64,000 bases of DNA from Pseudomonas sp. DC1.2 (GCF_034351645.1 NZ_CP133782.1:3911001-3975000); one strand, 5' to 3'; numbered from the stretch's first letter, positions 35,773 through 45,050 are shown. Translations and numbers: made by a program. Notes: generated by a model from the sequence alone, not told the origin.

Positions 35773-36609
35773 CTACTGTTTTGGGGTACTGACGGGGTGT
35801 GGTTGCGGTTGTGAGCGTTGTGCTTTCCAGCGCTCGACATTGCGCAGCAGCACGGTTTCCGTCAGTCCGGAGGCGGGCAATTCTGTCATCTTTTTGGCCA
35901 GTTGTCCGCGCAACCACGGATCGTTGCAGGCGGAGTTATGGGAAACAGCGAGGAACAAACCGGGTTTATCCACGGGTTGCGGATACGTTTGCAAGTCATT
36001 AGCCATGGACAGTGTCTGCGCGACGGCCATCCCCGAATAACGTCCAGCCAAGACAAATTCCACCTCACCCAGCAGCAATTTCTGAAAGGCCTGCGTTAGG
36101 TTTTGAGTACGAACCAGGGTCAATTTCCGCCCAGCAAAAGCACCAAATTCCTGGGTCAAACGGGCCTTTTCCGACACTGCGCCGGGATGACCTTCAAGGT
36201 CTTTCGGCTCGTTATAAACCAGCGGCGACCGCTTGCGAGTCCAGACCAGGTAATCGTTTTCCAACAACGCTGGATAAATATAATCCAGGGTTTGCACCTC
36301 ACTGAGCGTCAACGGTGTATCAGCCAGCATATCCATACGCCCGCTGCGCACTTCGTCGAGGGCCTGGGAGCGTTTACCGGCATAAAGCAGTTCGACCTTG
36401 ATGCCCAACTCCCCCGCCACGTGTTGCAACAAGTCAGCACTGGCGCCAATCAGGTGCTTTGGATTTTGCGGATCCTGCCACAAATACGGTGGTGCATCCG
36501 GGCTGCCAGTGACCACCAGGCGCTCGCACTTGCCGGCAGCAAGAGACAGGCCCGGCAACATCGCCAGCCCCATCAGCAATGACCAGCTACACACCCGGCG
36601 CAAATCCAT
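35773..36609 (-). CDS. Periplasmic solute-binding protein (family 3 type)
   Basis: A 278-residue exported protein with a signal peptide (MDLRRVCSWSLLMGLAMLPGLSLA) and a family 3 substrate-binding fold: VTGSPDAPPYLWQ, GASADLLQHVAGELGIKVELL and a LAGRYSGMAVAQ segment. No ABC permease or ATPase adjoins, so it may be an orphan sensor or binding protein. The stop is 9 nt before the DUF4398 gene, suggesting one operon. The ligand is unknown. Confidence 0.8.
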   Translation of the reverse strand: MDLRRVCSWSLLMGLAMLPGLSLAAGKCERLVVTGSPDAPPYLWQDPQNPKHLIGASADLLQHVAGELGIKVELLYAGKRSQALDEVRSGRMDMLADTPLTLSEVQTLDYIYPALLENDYLVWTRKRSPLVYNEPKDLEGHPGAVSEKARLTQEFGAFAGRKLTLVRTQNLTQAFQKLLLGEVEFVLAGRYSGMAVAQTLSMANDLQTYPQPVDKPGLFLAVSHNSACNDPWLRGQLAKKMTELPASGLTETVLLRNVERWKAQRSQPQPHPVSTPKQ

Positions 36610-36638
36610 GGCGACACTCTCCCACTCAAATTCGGAAC

Positions 36639-36666
36639 AAAAAAAACCCGACCAAAAGGCCGGGCT
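36639..36666 (-). terminator. Intrinsic terminator of etfBA
   Basis: In minus-strand RNA, CCCGGCC pairs with GGUCGGG (one G-U pair) around a UUUU loop, and the stem is followed by a run of eight T. It lies 22 nt behind etfA. Confidence 0.82.
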
Positions 36667-36688
36667 CTTTATAAGTCAAGCTGCTGGA

Positions 36689-37618
36689 TTAGACCAGTTT
36701 CTCGAACTCAGGAATGGCTTCGAACAAGTCTGCCACCAGGCCATAATCGGCCACCTGGAAGATCGGCGCTTCTTCGTCCTTGTTGATCGCAACGATCACT
36801 TTGGAGTCTTTCATGCCAGCCAGGTGTTGGATCGCGCCGGAGATACCGACCGCGATGTACAGCTGTGGAGCAACGATCTTGCCGGTCTGACCGACCTGCA
36901 TGTCGTTGGGTACAAAGCCTGCGTCAACCGCAGCGCGGGAAGCGCCAACGGCCGCGCCAAGCTTGTCGGCCAAAGCGTAAAGGTGCTTGAAGTTGTCACC
37001 GTTCTGCATACCACGACCGCCGGAAACGACGATTTTGGCAGCCGTCAGTTCCGGACGATCGGACTTGGCCAGTTCTTCACCGACAAAGCTCGAAGTACCC
37101 GCATTGTGCGCCGCTACAACGGCTTCAACCGCCGCCGAACCACCTTCAGCTGCAACCGGGTCAAAACCGGTGGCACGCACGGTGATGACTTTCACCGAAG
37201 CGTTGGACTGAACAGTCGCGATAGCGTTGCCGGCATAGATCGGACGCTTGAAGGTGTCAGCGCTTTCAACCGAGATAATCTCGGAAATCTGATCAACATC
37301 AAGGGTTGCGGCAACGCGCGGCAGGATATTTTTGCCGTTAGAAGTAGCGGCAGCCAGGATGTGGCTGTAGCCAGTGCCCAATTCGGCAACCAGCGGCGCT
37401 ACGTTTTCCGGCAGTTGATGAGCGTAAGCGGCGTTATCAGCCACCAACACTTTAGCCACGCCAGCGATTTTCGCAGCGGCTTCAGCCACGGCGCCAACGC
37501 CCTGGCCGGCAACCAGAACGTGGATGTCGCCACCAATTTTGACGGCAGCAGCCACAGTGTTCAACGTAGCCGGGGCCAGCACTTTGTTGTCGTGTTCAGC
37601 GATTACCAAGATAGTCAT
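36689..37618 (-). CDS. etfA: Electron transfer flavoprotein, alpha subunit
   Basis: A 309-residue ETF alpha subunit that carries FAD and takes electrons from acyl-CoA and other dehydrogenases. It starts [22 protein letters not shown]. The FAD-binding C-terminal domain contains [13 protein letters not shown] near 200, [27 protein letters not shown] near 230 and [15 protein letters not shown] near 265. It lies 2 nt behind etfB. Electrons go to ETF-QO, encoded divergently 545 nt upstream of etfB. Confidence 0.95.
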   Translation of the reverse strand: MTILVIAEHDNKVLAPATLNTVAAAVKIGGDIHVLVAGQGVGAVAEAAAKIAGVAKVLVADNAAYAHQLPENVAPLVAELGTGYSHILAAATSNGKNILPRVAATLDVDQISEIISVESADTFKRPIYAGNAIATVQSNASVKVITVRATGFDPVAAEGGSAAVEAVVAAHNAGTSSFVGEELAKSDRPELTAAKIVVSGGRGMQNGDNFKHLYALADKLGAAVGASRAAVDAGFVPNDMQVGQTGKIVAPQLYIAVGISGAIQHLAGMKDSKVIVAINKDEEAPIFQVADYGLVADLFEAIPEFEKLV

Positions 37619-37620
37619 GA

Positions 37621-38370
37621 TTAGATTACCTTCGCTTCGTTTTTCAGTTTCTCGACCAGTTCAGCTACCGACTTGACCTTGATACCTGCGCTGCGTGCAG
37701 CAGGCGCTTCGACTTTCACGGTCTTGTTGGTGGAGGCGGTGGAAACGCCCAAAGCATCAGGAGTCAGCACTTCAAGCGGCTTCTTCTTGGCTTTCATGAT
37801 GTTTGGCAGGGACGCGTAGCGCGGCTCGTTCAAACGCAGGTCGGTGGTGATGATGGCGGGCAGTTTCAGCGAAACCGTCTGCGCGCCGCCGTCGATTTCG
37901 CGGGTCACAGCGACGCTGTCACCAGACACTTCGACTTTCGACGCGAATGTGCCCTGACCGTAGCCGCTCAAAGCAGCGAGCATCTGGCCAGTCTGGTTGT
38001 TATCGCTGTCGATGGCTTGTTTGCCGAGGATCACCAGTTGAGGCTGTTCCTTGTCGACAACAGCCTTGAGCAGCTTGGCAACGGCCAGGGAGGTCAGTTC
38101 TTCAGCGGATTCGACAAGGATGGCACGGTCGGCGCCCAGAGCCAGCGCGGTGCGCAGTTGCTCTTGAGCGGTGGTCGGGCCGATGGAGACGACGACGATT
38201 TCAGTCGCAACACCCTTCTCTTTCAGGCGCACGGCTTCTTCCACTGCGATTTCGCAGAACGGGTTCATCGACATCTTGACGTTGGCGAGGTCAACGCCGG
38301 AATTGTCCGCCTTGACGCGAACCTTGACGTTGTAATCAACAACGCGTTTGACAGCTACAAGAACCTTCAT
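37621..38370 (-). CDS. etfB: Electron transfer flavoprotein, beta subunit
   Basis: A 249-residue ETF beta subunit that binds AMP in the heterodimer. It starts [20 protein letters not shown] and contains the signature [37 protein letters not shown] (split here over about 150-190), with the recognition loop for dehydrogenases. It is the first gene of etfBA and divergent from ETF-QO. Length is normal. Confidence 0.95.
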   Translation of the reverse strand: MKVLVAVKRVVDYNVKVRVKADNSGVDLANVKMSMNPFCEIAVEEAVRLKEKGVATEIVVVSIGPTTAQEQLRTALALGADRAILVESAEELTSLAVAKLLKAVVDKEQPQLVILGKQAIDSDNNQTGQMLAALSGYGQGTFASKVEVSGDSVAVTREIDGGAQTVSLKLPAIITTDLRLNEPRYASLPNIMKAKKKPLEVLTPDALGVSTASTNKTVKVEAPAARSAGIKVKSVAELVEKLKNEAKVI

Positions 38371-38656
38371 GGATTCCTCGTTACTCTCCGGTGAAAAGGA
38401 AGCCGCCTAGGCGAACCTGGCGGTTGATACTTGGGCGCGCAAGGGCACCTCTAAAAACGCTGGCACATGAATAGATGACAACGCCCACTAAACTGATGAC
38501 CGTCCGTCAGTGGTGACTGACGAGTCATTCATTAGCGTAGCGTGTAAACTGCGCGCCGAAACCGCGCAACCCGCCACCTTGTACCGCCATCGCCCTGCCT
38601 TTAGAGGTGCTCCTGAAACCAGCAGTCAGCCTACGGCGAGCGCAAAACCGCCCGTA

Positions 38657-38686
38657 TATTGACCGGAACGCCTATTCCGGTCAATA
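38657..38686. repeat. Perfect 12-bp inverted repeat upstream of the ETF-QO promoter
   Basis: TATTGACCGGAA and TTCCGGTCAATA flank a 6-nt centre (CGCCTA). It has no T run, so an operator is more likely than a terminator. The bound factor is unknown. Confidence 0.65.
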
Positions 38687-38744
38687 CGGCAAAATGGCCG
38701 TTCATAAGCCGCGTTACTTTGATTTCTCTGGCTTTGAGCCAATT

Positions 38745-38758
38745 CAAACAAACGTTTG
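38745..38758. promoter_or_regulatory. PsrA-type operator
   Basis: CAAACAAACGTTTG fits the published PsrA consensus (G/C)AAAC-N2-4-GTTT(G/C). It sits 2 nt upstream of the -35 box of the ETF-QO promoter. PsrA is a fatty-acid-sensing TetR regulator, and ETF-QO passes beta-oxidation electrons to ubiquinone, so the link is plausible. Confidence 0.65.
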
Positions 38759-38760
38759 TA

Positions 38761-38789
38761 TTGGACGCTGGGAGTGGTGTAGATATAAT
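38761..38789 (+). promoter_or_regulatory. Sigma-70 promoter for ETF-QO
   Basis: TTGGAC (38761-38766) and TATAAT (38784-38789) are separated by 17 nt. The -10 is a perfect consensus and the -35 differs by two bases. It lies 126 nt before the start codon. Confidence 0.75.
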
Positions 38790-38915
38790 GCGCCACCCAG
38801 AGAGAAAGGCGAGTCGCCCATTGCCTCCTTCCCTTGTGTTTGCGAAGGAAACAATGGAGGCAACACCAAACCTCCAATTAGAAAAAACTGTTGAGCCTTG
38901 AGTAGGAGATAGCCT

Positions 38916-40580
38916 GTGGAACGCGAATACATGGAATTCGACGTGGTCATCGTCGGTGCCGGCCCCGCTGGCCTGTCTGCCGCCTGCCGGTTAAAGCAGA
39001 AGGCCGCCGAAGCCGGTAAGGAAATTAGCGTCTGCGTGGTCGAAAAAGGCTCCGAAGTCGGTGCTCACATCCTTTCCGGTGCCGTATTCGAACCACGCGC
39101 TCTGAACGAACTGTTCCCGGACTGGAAAGAACGGGGTGCTCCACTGAACACGCCAGTTAAGCGTGATGACATTTTCGTCCTCAAGAACGCCGACAGCGCC
39201 ACAAAGATTCCCGACCTGCTTGTGCCCAAGACCATGCACAACGAAGGCAACTACATTATTTCTCTGGGCAACCTGTGCCGCTGGCTTGCCCAGCAGGCCG
39301 AGAACCTGGGCGTAGAAATCTACCCAGGTTTCGCTGCCCAAGAAGCGCTGTTCGACGAGAACGGCGTAGTGCGCGGGATCATCACTGGCGATCTGGGTGT
39401 TGACCGCGAAGGTCACCCGAAAGAAGGCTTGTACACGCCGGGCATGGAGCTTCGCGGCAAATACACGCTGTTCGCCGAAGGTTGCCGTGGCCACATCGGC
39501 AAGCAACTGATCAAGCGCTTCAACCTCGACAGCGATGCCGATGCCCAGCACTACGGCATCGGCCTGAAAGAAATCTGGGAAATCGACCCGGCCAAGCACC
39601 AGCCAGGCCTGGTGGTCCACACCGCAGGCTGGCCGCTGGACATCATGGGCACCGAAAATACCGGGGGCTCGTTCCTCTATCACCTGGAAAACAATCAGGT
39701 GGTGGTTGGTTTGATCGTCGACCTCTCCTACAGCAACACCTACCTGTCACCCTTCGACGAGTTCCAGCGCCTCAAGCATCACCCGGTACTCAAGCAGTAC
39801 CTGGAAGGTGGCAAGCGCATCAGCTACGGCGCTCGCGCCATCTGTAAGGGTGGCCTGAACTCGCTGCCGAAGATGGTGTTCAAGGGGGGGGCGCTGATTG
39901 GCTGTGACCTCGGCACACTGAACTTCGCCAAGATCAAGGGCAGCCACACCGCGATGAAATCAGGCATGCTCGCCGCTGAATCGGTAGCTGACGCGTTGTT
40001 CGCCGATCTAGACGGCACTGCTGAGCTGACCACTTACGTGGACGCCTTCAAGAAAAGCTGGCTCTACGATGAACTGTTCGCCAGCCGTAACTTCGGCCCG
40101 GCGATCCACAAGTTCGGCGCTATCGTGGGTGGCGGCTTCAACTGGCTCGACCAGAACATCTTTGGCGGCAAACTACCGTTTACCCTGCACGACACCACGC
40201 CGGATTACGCGTGCCTGAAGCTCGCGGCCGACTGCAAAAAGATCACCTACCCGAAACCAGACGGCAAGCTGAGTTTCGACAAGCTCAGTTCGGTGTTTAT
40301 CTCCGGCACCAACCATGAAGAAGAACAACCGTGCCACCTGAAGCTGACTGACCCAAGCATCCCGATCAGCAAAAACCTGCCGCTGTATGATGAGCCCGCT
40401 CAGCGCTACTGCCCGGCTGGCGTGTACGAAGTAGTGACCAAGGAAGACGGCGAGAAGCGCTTCCAGATCAACTCCCAGAACTGTGTGCATTGCAAGACCT
40501 GCGACATTAAGGACCCTTCGCAGAACATCACGTGGGTTGCACCTGAAGGCGCCGGCGGCCCGACTTACCCGAACATGTAA
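38916..40580 (+). CDS. Electron transfer flavoprotein-ubiquinone oxidoreductase
   Basis: A 554-residue membrane-associated flavoprotein that transfers electrons from ETF to ubiquinone. The FAD motif VIVGAGPAGLSAACRL is at 11-26. The C-terminal iron-sulphur ligands are CPAGVYEV near 505 and CVHCKTCDIKDP near 530. The GTG start at 38916 has TAGGAG 7 nt upstream and gives MEREYMEFDVV, the usual Pseudomonas N-terminus. It is divergent from etfBA. Confidence 0.95.
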   Translation: MEREYMEFDVVIVGAGPAGLSAACRLKQKAAEAGKEISVCVVEKGSEVGAHILSGAVFEPRALNELFPDWKERGAPLNTPVKRDDIFVLKNADSATKIPDLLVPKTMHNEGNYIISLGNLCRWLAQQAENLGVEIYPGFAAQEALFDENGVVRGIITGDLGVDREGHPKEGLYTPGMELRGKYTLFAEGCRGHIGKQLIKRFNLDSDADAQHYGIGLKEIWEIDPAKHQPGLVVHTAGWPLDIMGTENTGGSFLYHLENNQVVVGLIVDLSYSNTYLSPFDEFQRLKHHPVLKQYLEGGKRISYGARAICKGGLNSLPKMVFKGGALIGCDLGTLNFAKIKGSHTAMKSGMLAAESVADALFADLDGTAELTTYVDAFKKSWLYDELFASRNFGPAIHKFGAIVGGGFNWLDQNIFGGKLPFTLHDTTPDYACLKLAADCKKITYPKPDGKLSFDKLSSVFISGTNHEEEQPCHLKLTDPSIPISKNLPLYDEPAQRYCPAGVYEVVTKEDGEKRFQINSQNCVHCKTCDIKDPSQNITWVAPEGAGGPTYPNM

Positions 40581-40599
40581 GCCGCACGCCTGAACATCA

Positions 40600-40625
40600 A
40601 GGCTCCCTAAACGGGGGCCTTTTTG
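40600..40625 (+). terminator. Intrinsic terminator of ETF-QO
   Basis: AGGCTCCC (40600-40607) pairs with GGGGGCCT (40613-40620), including one G-U pair, and five T follow. It lies 19 nt behind the stop. Confidence 0.82.
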
Positions 40626-40673
40626 TTGCCTGCAACTCCGAACGCAACCCAACACCAATAGACTCTCATCAGT

Positions 40674-41564
40674 TCAAGCGGCACGCTCGTCTCCGGGGTT
40701 GCGCTCAAAGTAGCGCTTGTACTCGCGACTGAACTGCGACGTACTCTGATACCCCACCCGATGCGCGACCTGAGCCACACCCAGGCCCTCAGAAATCAAA
40801 AGCTGCTGCGCCCGCAGCAAGCGTAGGCGTTTGAGGTACTGCACCGGCGATAACAAGGTGCTGCGTTTGAAGTGTTCATGAAAGGTCGACGCGCTCATAT
40901 TCGCGCAACTCGCCAAGGTCTCGACATTCAGCGGCTCGGTGTAGTGCCCGTGCAGATGGCTGAGTGAGGCGGCGATTCGAGCGAACTGCCCCTGCTGCTC
41001 CACCAACGCTCGCAACACATCCGCTTGCGGCCCGCGTAACGCAACGAACAGCAACTCACGCAAGCGCGCCGGCCCCATGATCTGGCACTCCAGCGGATCA
41101 TGCAGACAACGCAGCAGCCGTTCCACACAACCGCGCATGGCATCGTCGAGGACTGCCGAGGTCATCGACTCGGGCGTCTGCGCCGGAATATGACGCCCCG
41201 ACGCCAGCCCCATGGCCAGTACCAACTCGCCGAGCAGCACCCGGTCGATCGCAATGGAAATCCCGAGCATCGGTGCATTTGGCATAGCGAAGGTTTCGCA
41301 TTCGAAAGGCACCGGCAATGCCTGAATCAGGTAATGTCCGGCTCCGTACTCGAGCGTGCGCGGCCCCAGGTAAGCCAACTTGCTGCCTTGGGCGATGATT
41401 ACCAGGCTGGGCTCATAAATCTGCGGGCCACGGGCCACATCACAACTGGCCCGCAACACCTGAACACCCGGCAACGCGGTGGGCGCGAAGCCATCGCGGG
41501 TCGTCAGGGGCTGGATCAGCGAAACCAGCGTGGCATTGGCATCGAGATGACGGGTCAACAACAT
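40674..41564 (-). CDS. AraC-family regulator with AraC_N domain (YqhC-like)
   Basis: A 296-residue regulator. The N-terminal cupin-like AraC_N domain (about 30-180, GAGHYLIQALPVPFECETF) precedes a C-terminal double HTH (about 200-290, NMSASTFHEHFKRSTLLSPVQYLK and GVAQVAHRVGYQSTSQFSREYKRYF). It is divergent from a zinc alcohol dehydrogenase, echoing E. coli yqhC-yqhD, where the regulator answers to aldehydes. It probably activates the dehydrogenase; a tandem 10-mer repeat in the shared gap is a candidate site. Confidence 0.87.
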   Translation of the reverse strand: MLLTRHLDANATLVSLIQPLTTRDGFAPTALPGVQVLRASCDVARGPQIYEPSLVIIAQGSKLAYLGPRTLEYGAGHYLIQALPVPFECETFAMPNAPMLGISIAIDRVLLGELVLAMGLASGRHIPAQTPESMTSAVLDDAMRGCVERLLRCLHDPLECQIMGPARLRELLFVALRGPQADVLRALVEQQGQFARIAASLSHLHGHYTEPLNVETLASCANMSASTFHEHFKRSTLLSPVQYLKRLRLLRAQQLLISEGLGVAQVAHRVGYQSTSQFSREYKRYFERNPGDERAA

Positions 41565-41639
41565 GGGAAAAATTCACGAAAAAGGGATGACGGCATCATC
41601 GCAGGTCTGACGGGCAATACGACCAATCAGAGGCACATG

Positions 41640-41670
41640 CCGGAGGATTAGGCATGACACCCGGAGGATT
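41640..41670. promoter_or_regulatory. Tandem CCGGAGGATT repeats (candidate AraC site)
   Basis: CCGGAGGATT occurs at 41640-41649 and again exactly at 41661-41670, a period of 21 nt or two helical turns. AraC-family activators usually bind such direct repeats. It lies 73-103 nt upstream of the dehydrogenase start. Confidence 0.55.
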
Positions 41671-41742
41671 CGCCATGGCCGATATCCGGCACGGCCTCCA
41701 GAATCACCCTCCTCACCTGCCACTGTTTTTGCGAGGTTTTTC

Positions 41743-42795
41743 ATGTACACCGCTATCGGATATGCTGCCCAATCGGCCACCACTCCCCTCGCCCCTGTGA
41801 AATTCGAACGCCGCAGCCCAAGGGCCGACGACGTGGCGATCGACATTCTTTACTGCGGCGTCTGCCATTCCGACATCCACCAGGCCCGCAACGAGTGGGG
41901 CATCGCCGTGTACCCGCTGATGCCTGGCCACGAGATCGTGGGCAAAGTGACCGCCGTCGGGGCGAATGTTACCCAACACAAAATCGGCGATCTGGTCGGC
42001 GTCGGCTGCATGGTCGACTCCTGCCGCAGTTGCGAAGCCTGCCGGTCCAACCTTGAGCAATATTGCCTCGAAGGTCCGACCATGACTTACGCCACCCCGG
42101 ACCGGGTCGATGGCAGCAACACAATGGGCGGTTACTCTGACAGCATCGTAGTCAGCGAGCACTTTGTGGTGCGCATCCCGGAAAAACTCGACCTGGCCAG
42201 CGCCGCACCGATTCTCTGTGCCGGCATCACCACCTACTCGCCGCTCAAGCACTACGGGGTGAAGGCCGGCGACAAAGTCGGGATTCTCGGCATGGGTGGC
42301 CTCGGCCATATGGGCATCAAGTTTGCCAAGGCAATGGGCGCTGAAGTGACATTGTTCACCCGCTCGGCGAGCAAGGCCGAGGAAGGCCGACGTCAGGGCG
42401 CCGACCACGTGATCGTCTCCAGCGATGCCGAACAGATGAAGGCTGCCGCCGGACAGTTCAACTTCCTGCTCGACACCATTCCCGTGCAGCACGACCTCAA
42501 CCCCTACCTCGACACCTTGCGTTTCGACGGCGTACACATTTTGGTGGGGTTGATCGAGCCGATAGATCCGCCAGTCCACGCCGCCAAACTGGTATTGGGC
42601 CGCCGGGTATTGGCCGGCTCGCTGATTGGTGGCGTCGCAGAAACTCAGGAAGTGCTGGATTTCTGCGCCGAACACGGCATCACCTGCGACATCGAAATGC
42701 TCGACATCAACCACATCAACGAAGCGTTCACCCGCATGATTGCCGGTGACGTGAAATACCGCTTCGTAATCGACATGGCAACGTTGAAGGTTTAA
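41743..42795 (+). CDS. Zinc-dependent NAD(P) alcohol/aldehyde dehydrogenase (YahK/CAD type)
   Basis: A 350-residue MDR-family enzyme. The catalytic zinc motif CGVCHSDIHQ is near 38, GHEIVGKVTAVG near 66, structural zinc cysteines in CMVDSCRSCEACRSNLEQYC (about 91-110) and the cofactor motif GMGGLGHMGIKFAKA near 183. These features match broad-substrate aldehyde reductases of the cinnamyl alcohol dehydrogenase group, such as E. coli YahK. GAGG lies 7 nt before the ATG. The stop overlaps the convergent iclR gene by 4 nt. Confidence 0.88.
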   Translation: MYTAIGYAAQSATTPLAPVKFERRSPRADDVAIDILYCGVCHSDIHQARNEWGIAVYPLMPGHEIVGKVTAVGANVTQHKIGDLVGVGCMVDSCRSCEACRSNLEQYCLEGPTMTYATPDRVDGSNTMGGYSDSIVVSEHFVVRIPEKLDLASAAPILCAGITTYSPLKHYGVKAGDKVGILGMGGLGHMGIKFAKAMGAEVTLFTRSASKAEEGRRQGADHVIVSSDAEQMKAAAGQFNFLLDTIPVQHDLNPYLDTLRFDGVHILVGLIEPIDPPVHAAKLVLGRRVLAGSLIGGVAETQEVLDFCAEHGITCDIEMLDINHINEAFTRMIAGDVKYRFVIDMATLKV

Positions 42796-43595
42796 ACCTT
42801 CAGGCCTAGCTCCGCCGAGAGCCGAGCCGTGACCCCTTTGATCAGGGGAATCAGCTCGGCCATTTTTTCCAGCGGCATATAGGGCACAGTGCTAGCGATA
42901 CTGATACCGGCGACGATGCGCTTGCTCGCATCACGAATCGGTGCGGCCACGCAGCGAATCGACGGCTCATTGTCTTCCAGATCGAACGCGTAACCGCCCG
43001 CCACATACTCGACCATGCGCTGCTGAAACTGCGCCCAGGACTGTTCCGGGTGCTGCGGCCAAAACTGATTTTTCCCGCCCTGCGGCAAACTGACTTCGTA
43101 AAGCCGCTGCCAATTTTCCTGCGCATCATCGAGCATCAGCGCCTTACCAATCCCGGTGCGCGCCAACGGCATACGATGGCCAACCCGCGAGCGCATTTCC
43201 GGGCCATTACGCCCCGGATTTTTGTGCAGATACAGCACCTCGTCACCTTCACGAATAGCCAGGTGAATGGTGTCGCCGGTCAACGCCGATAGCTCATCCA
43301 GATACGGCCCGGCCAGGGTCACCAGCGGCAACTCTTCACGAGCCTGGAAGCCCAACTCAATCAGCTTCGGCCCCAATAGATAGCCGATTTGCGGCACGAC
43401 GCGCAGGTAACGCTCTTCCACCAGGCAACTGGCCAAACGGTGGGTGGTGCTACGCGTGGTGCCGATCAGCCGGGCGATTTCCTTGAGATCGCGGGCGCCA
43501 CTGGCCACGGCCTGAACCACACCCAAGCCACGAAGCAGGGTTTGGGTGCCGGTGGGCGCGGCGTCCTTGACGATTTTTGGGGCATCTTCCTGCAT
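42792..43595 (-). CDS. IclR-family regulator of the galactonate operon
   Basis: A 267-residue regulator. An N-terminal winged HTH (about 15-75, LKEIARLIGTTRSTTHRLASCLVEERYL) and an IclR effector domain (about 90-265, GYAFDLEDNEPSIRCVAAPIRD) are present. It is the last gene of the galactonate operon, 60 nt behind dgoT, where E. coli has instead a GntR-type DgoR upstream. IclR proteins bind short palindromes near promoters, so the TCCCATATATTGGGA palindrome upstream of dgoK is a candidate target. This assignment is inferred. Confidence 0.82.
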   Translation of the reverse strand: MQEDAPKIVKDAAPTGTQTLLRGLGVVQAVASGARDLKEIARLIGTTRSTTHRLASCLVEERYLRVVPQIGYLLGPKLIELGFQAREELPLVTLAGPYLDELSALTGDTIHLAIREGDEVLYLHKNPGRNGPEMRSRVGHRMPLARTGIGKALMLDDAQENWQRLYEVSLPQGGKNQFWPQHPEQSWAQFQQRMVEYVAGGYAFDLEDNEPSIRCVAAPIRDASKRIVAGISIASTVPYMPLEKMAELIPLIKGVTARLSAELGLKV

Positions 43596-43655
43596 ATCCA
43601 GCCTTTACCGTTGAGCGAGGGAACGGGCGGCATTATGGTCGCCCGACGGCGGTGA

Positions 43656-44966
43656 CTACAACTTGATGCGCTCGACCTTGCCGACCAGTAATACGTAGGA
43701 CAGTGCGCCAATCAATGCGAGCACCGCGATATAGGTGATCGCAGGGGCAAACGAATCGCCGCTGGCGAGAAAACCGATGACGATGGGCGTGGTAATCGCC
43801 GACAGGTTACCGATGAAATTGAACACCCCGCCGGTCAAGCCGAGCAACCGAGCCGGCGCCAACGTGGAGACCAGCGACCATGTGATCGACGCCAGCCCAT
43901 TGCCGAAGAACGCCAACGCGAGAAAGGCAATCACCAACGGGGTTGACTCGACAAAGTTGGCGCCGATGATCGACGTCGAAATCAGCAGACCTCCAATGAT
44001 CGGCAGCTTGCGCGCAAACCCCACGGTGTAACCGCGACGGATCAGAACGTCCGAGAAGAACCCCGAACACAACACACCGACAAACGCCGCCAGAAACGGC
44101 AACGACGCCAGCAAGCCAGACTTGATGAAGTCCATGCCGCGATATTTCACCAGGTAGGTCGGGAACCACGTCAGAAAAAACCACAGTGTCGAGTTGAGGC
44201 AGAACTGACCGAGGTAGATGCCCCAAAGCTTGCGTTGACTCAAGACAATCCCAAGGTCGGTCCAGCTGAATGTGGCTTTGAGCTTGGCGTGTTCCGTCTG
44301 GATGTCCACCAGCCCGCCCCCGTCGCGAATCAGGTCGATCTCAGCGTCATTGGCGCCTTTGAAATCCCGTGGCTCGCGATACGCCGCGTACCAGATCACC
44401 GCCCAGACAATGCCCACCAAACCGGTACTAACGAACACCATGTGCCAACCGTACTGGTGTTGCAGCCACGCGAGAACCGGCGTCAAAAACGCCAAGCCGA
44501 CAAACTGACCGGACGTGTAGAAGCCGATGGCCGTCGCACGCTCACGTTCAGGAAACCACGTGGTAACCACGCGACTGTTGATCGGATAGGCTGGCGCCTC
44601 GAGTGCGCCAACCGCCATGCGCAGCACGAACAACGCGATGAAACTGGCAGCGAAGCCCAGCAACACGGTGGCGATAGACCACAGCAACAGTGCGATGCTG
44701 TAGAGGATGCGCGGCGGCACACGGTCCACCAGCCAGCCGCCAGGAATCTGCATCGCCGCGTAGGTCCAGCCAAAGGCCGAGAAGATAAGACCGACATGGA
44801 TCGAGTCGATGTTCAGTTCGCTGGTCAGCGCCGGGGCCGCAATCGACAGGTTGCTGCGGTCCAGGTAGTTAATCACCACCGTAATAAACAGCAGCACCAT
44901 GATAAAAAAACGCTTGCGACTGGGCGTCACCAGCGACGCCTGCCCGGTGAGGGTTTGCGGTTGCAT
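43656..44966 (-). CDS. dgoT: MFS transporter, D-galactonate type
   Basis: A 436-residue inner-membrane protein with about 12 helices of the ACS (anion:cation symporter) family. Motifs include NYLDRSNLSIAAPAL near 38, PGGWLVDRVPPR near 75 and the central loop (about 215-250). It lies immediately behind dgoD, as in the E. coli dgo operon, which makes D-galactonate:H+ symport the best call; glucarate or other hexonates are alternatives in this family. Confidence 0.85.
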   Translation of the reverse strand: MQPQTLTGQASLVTPSRKRFFIMVLLFITVVINYLDRSNLSIAAPALTSELNIDSIHVGLIFSAFGWTYAAMQIPGGWLVDRVPPRILYSIALLLWSIATVLLGFAASFIALFVLRMAVGALEAPAYPINSRVVTTWFPERERATAIGFYTSGQFVGLAFLTPVLAWLQHQYGWHMVFVSTGLVGIVWAVIWYAAYREPRDFKGANDAEIDLIRDGGGLVDIQTEHAKLKATFSWTDLGIVLSQRKLWGIYLGQFCLNSTLWFFLTWFPTYLVKYRGMDFIKSGLLASLPFLAAFVGVLCSGFFSDVLIRRGYTVGFARKLPIIGGLLISTSIIGANFVESTPLVIAFLALAFFGNGLASITWSLVSTLAPARLLGLTGGVFNFIGNLSAITTPIVIGFLASGDSFAPAITYIAVLALIGALSYVLLVGKVERIKL

Positions 44967-45050
44967 GGAAGGTGCCTCTTCTTATGGTTATTGAGGGCGA
45001 TATCAACACACGCGCAGGCCCCGGTGGGAACGAGGTGATTCAGGCAGCAC

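Larger units (their letters stand above)
38371..38915. other. 545-nt divergent promoter region between etfBA and ETF-QO
   Basis: No gene is supported. It contains a distant inverted repeat GCACCTCTAAA (38445-38455) / TTTAGAGGTGC (38600-38610), a tight 12-bp inverted repeat at 38657-38686, a PsrA-type box at 38745-38758 and a consensus promoter at 38761-38789. The stretch 38790-38915 is a leader of about 120 nt before the GTG start. Confidence 0.65.

Noticed and set aside
41713..42714. Long minus-strand frame of 333 codons
   Set aside because: Antisense to the zinc alcohol dehydrogenase, whose motifs are complete; the composition is that of a shadow frame.
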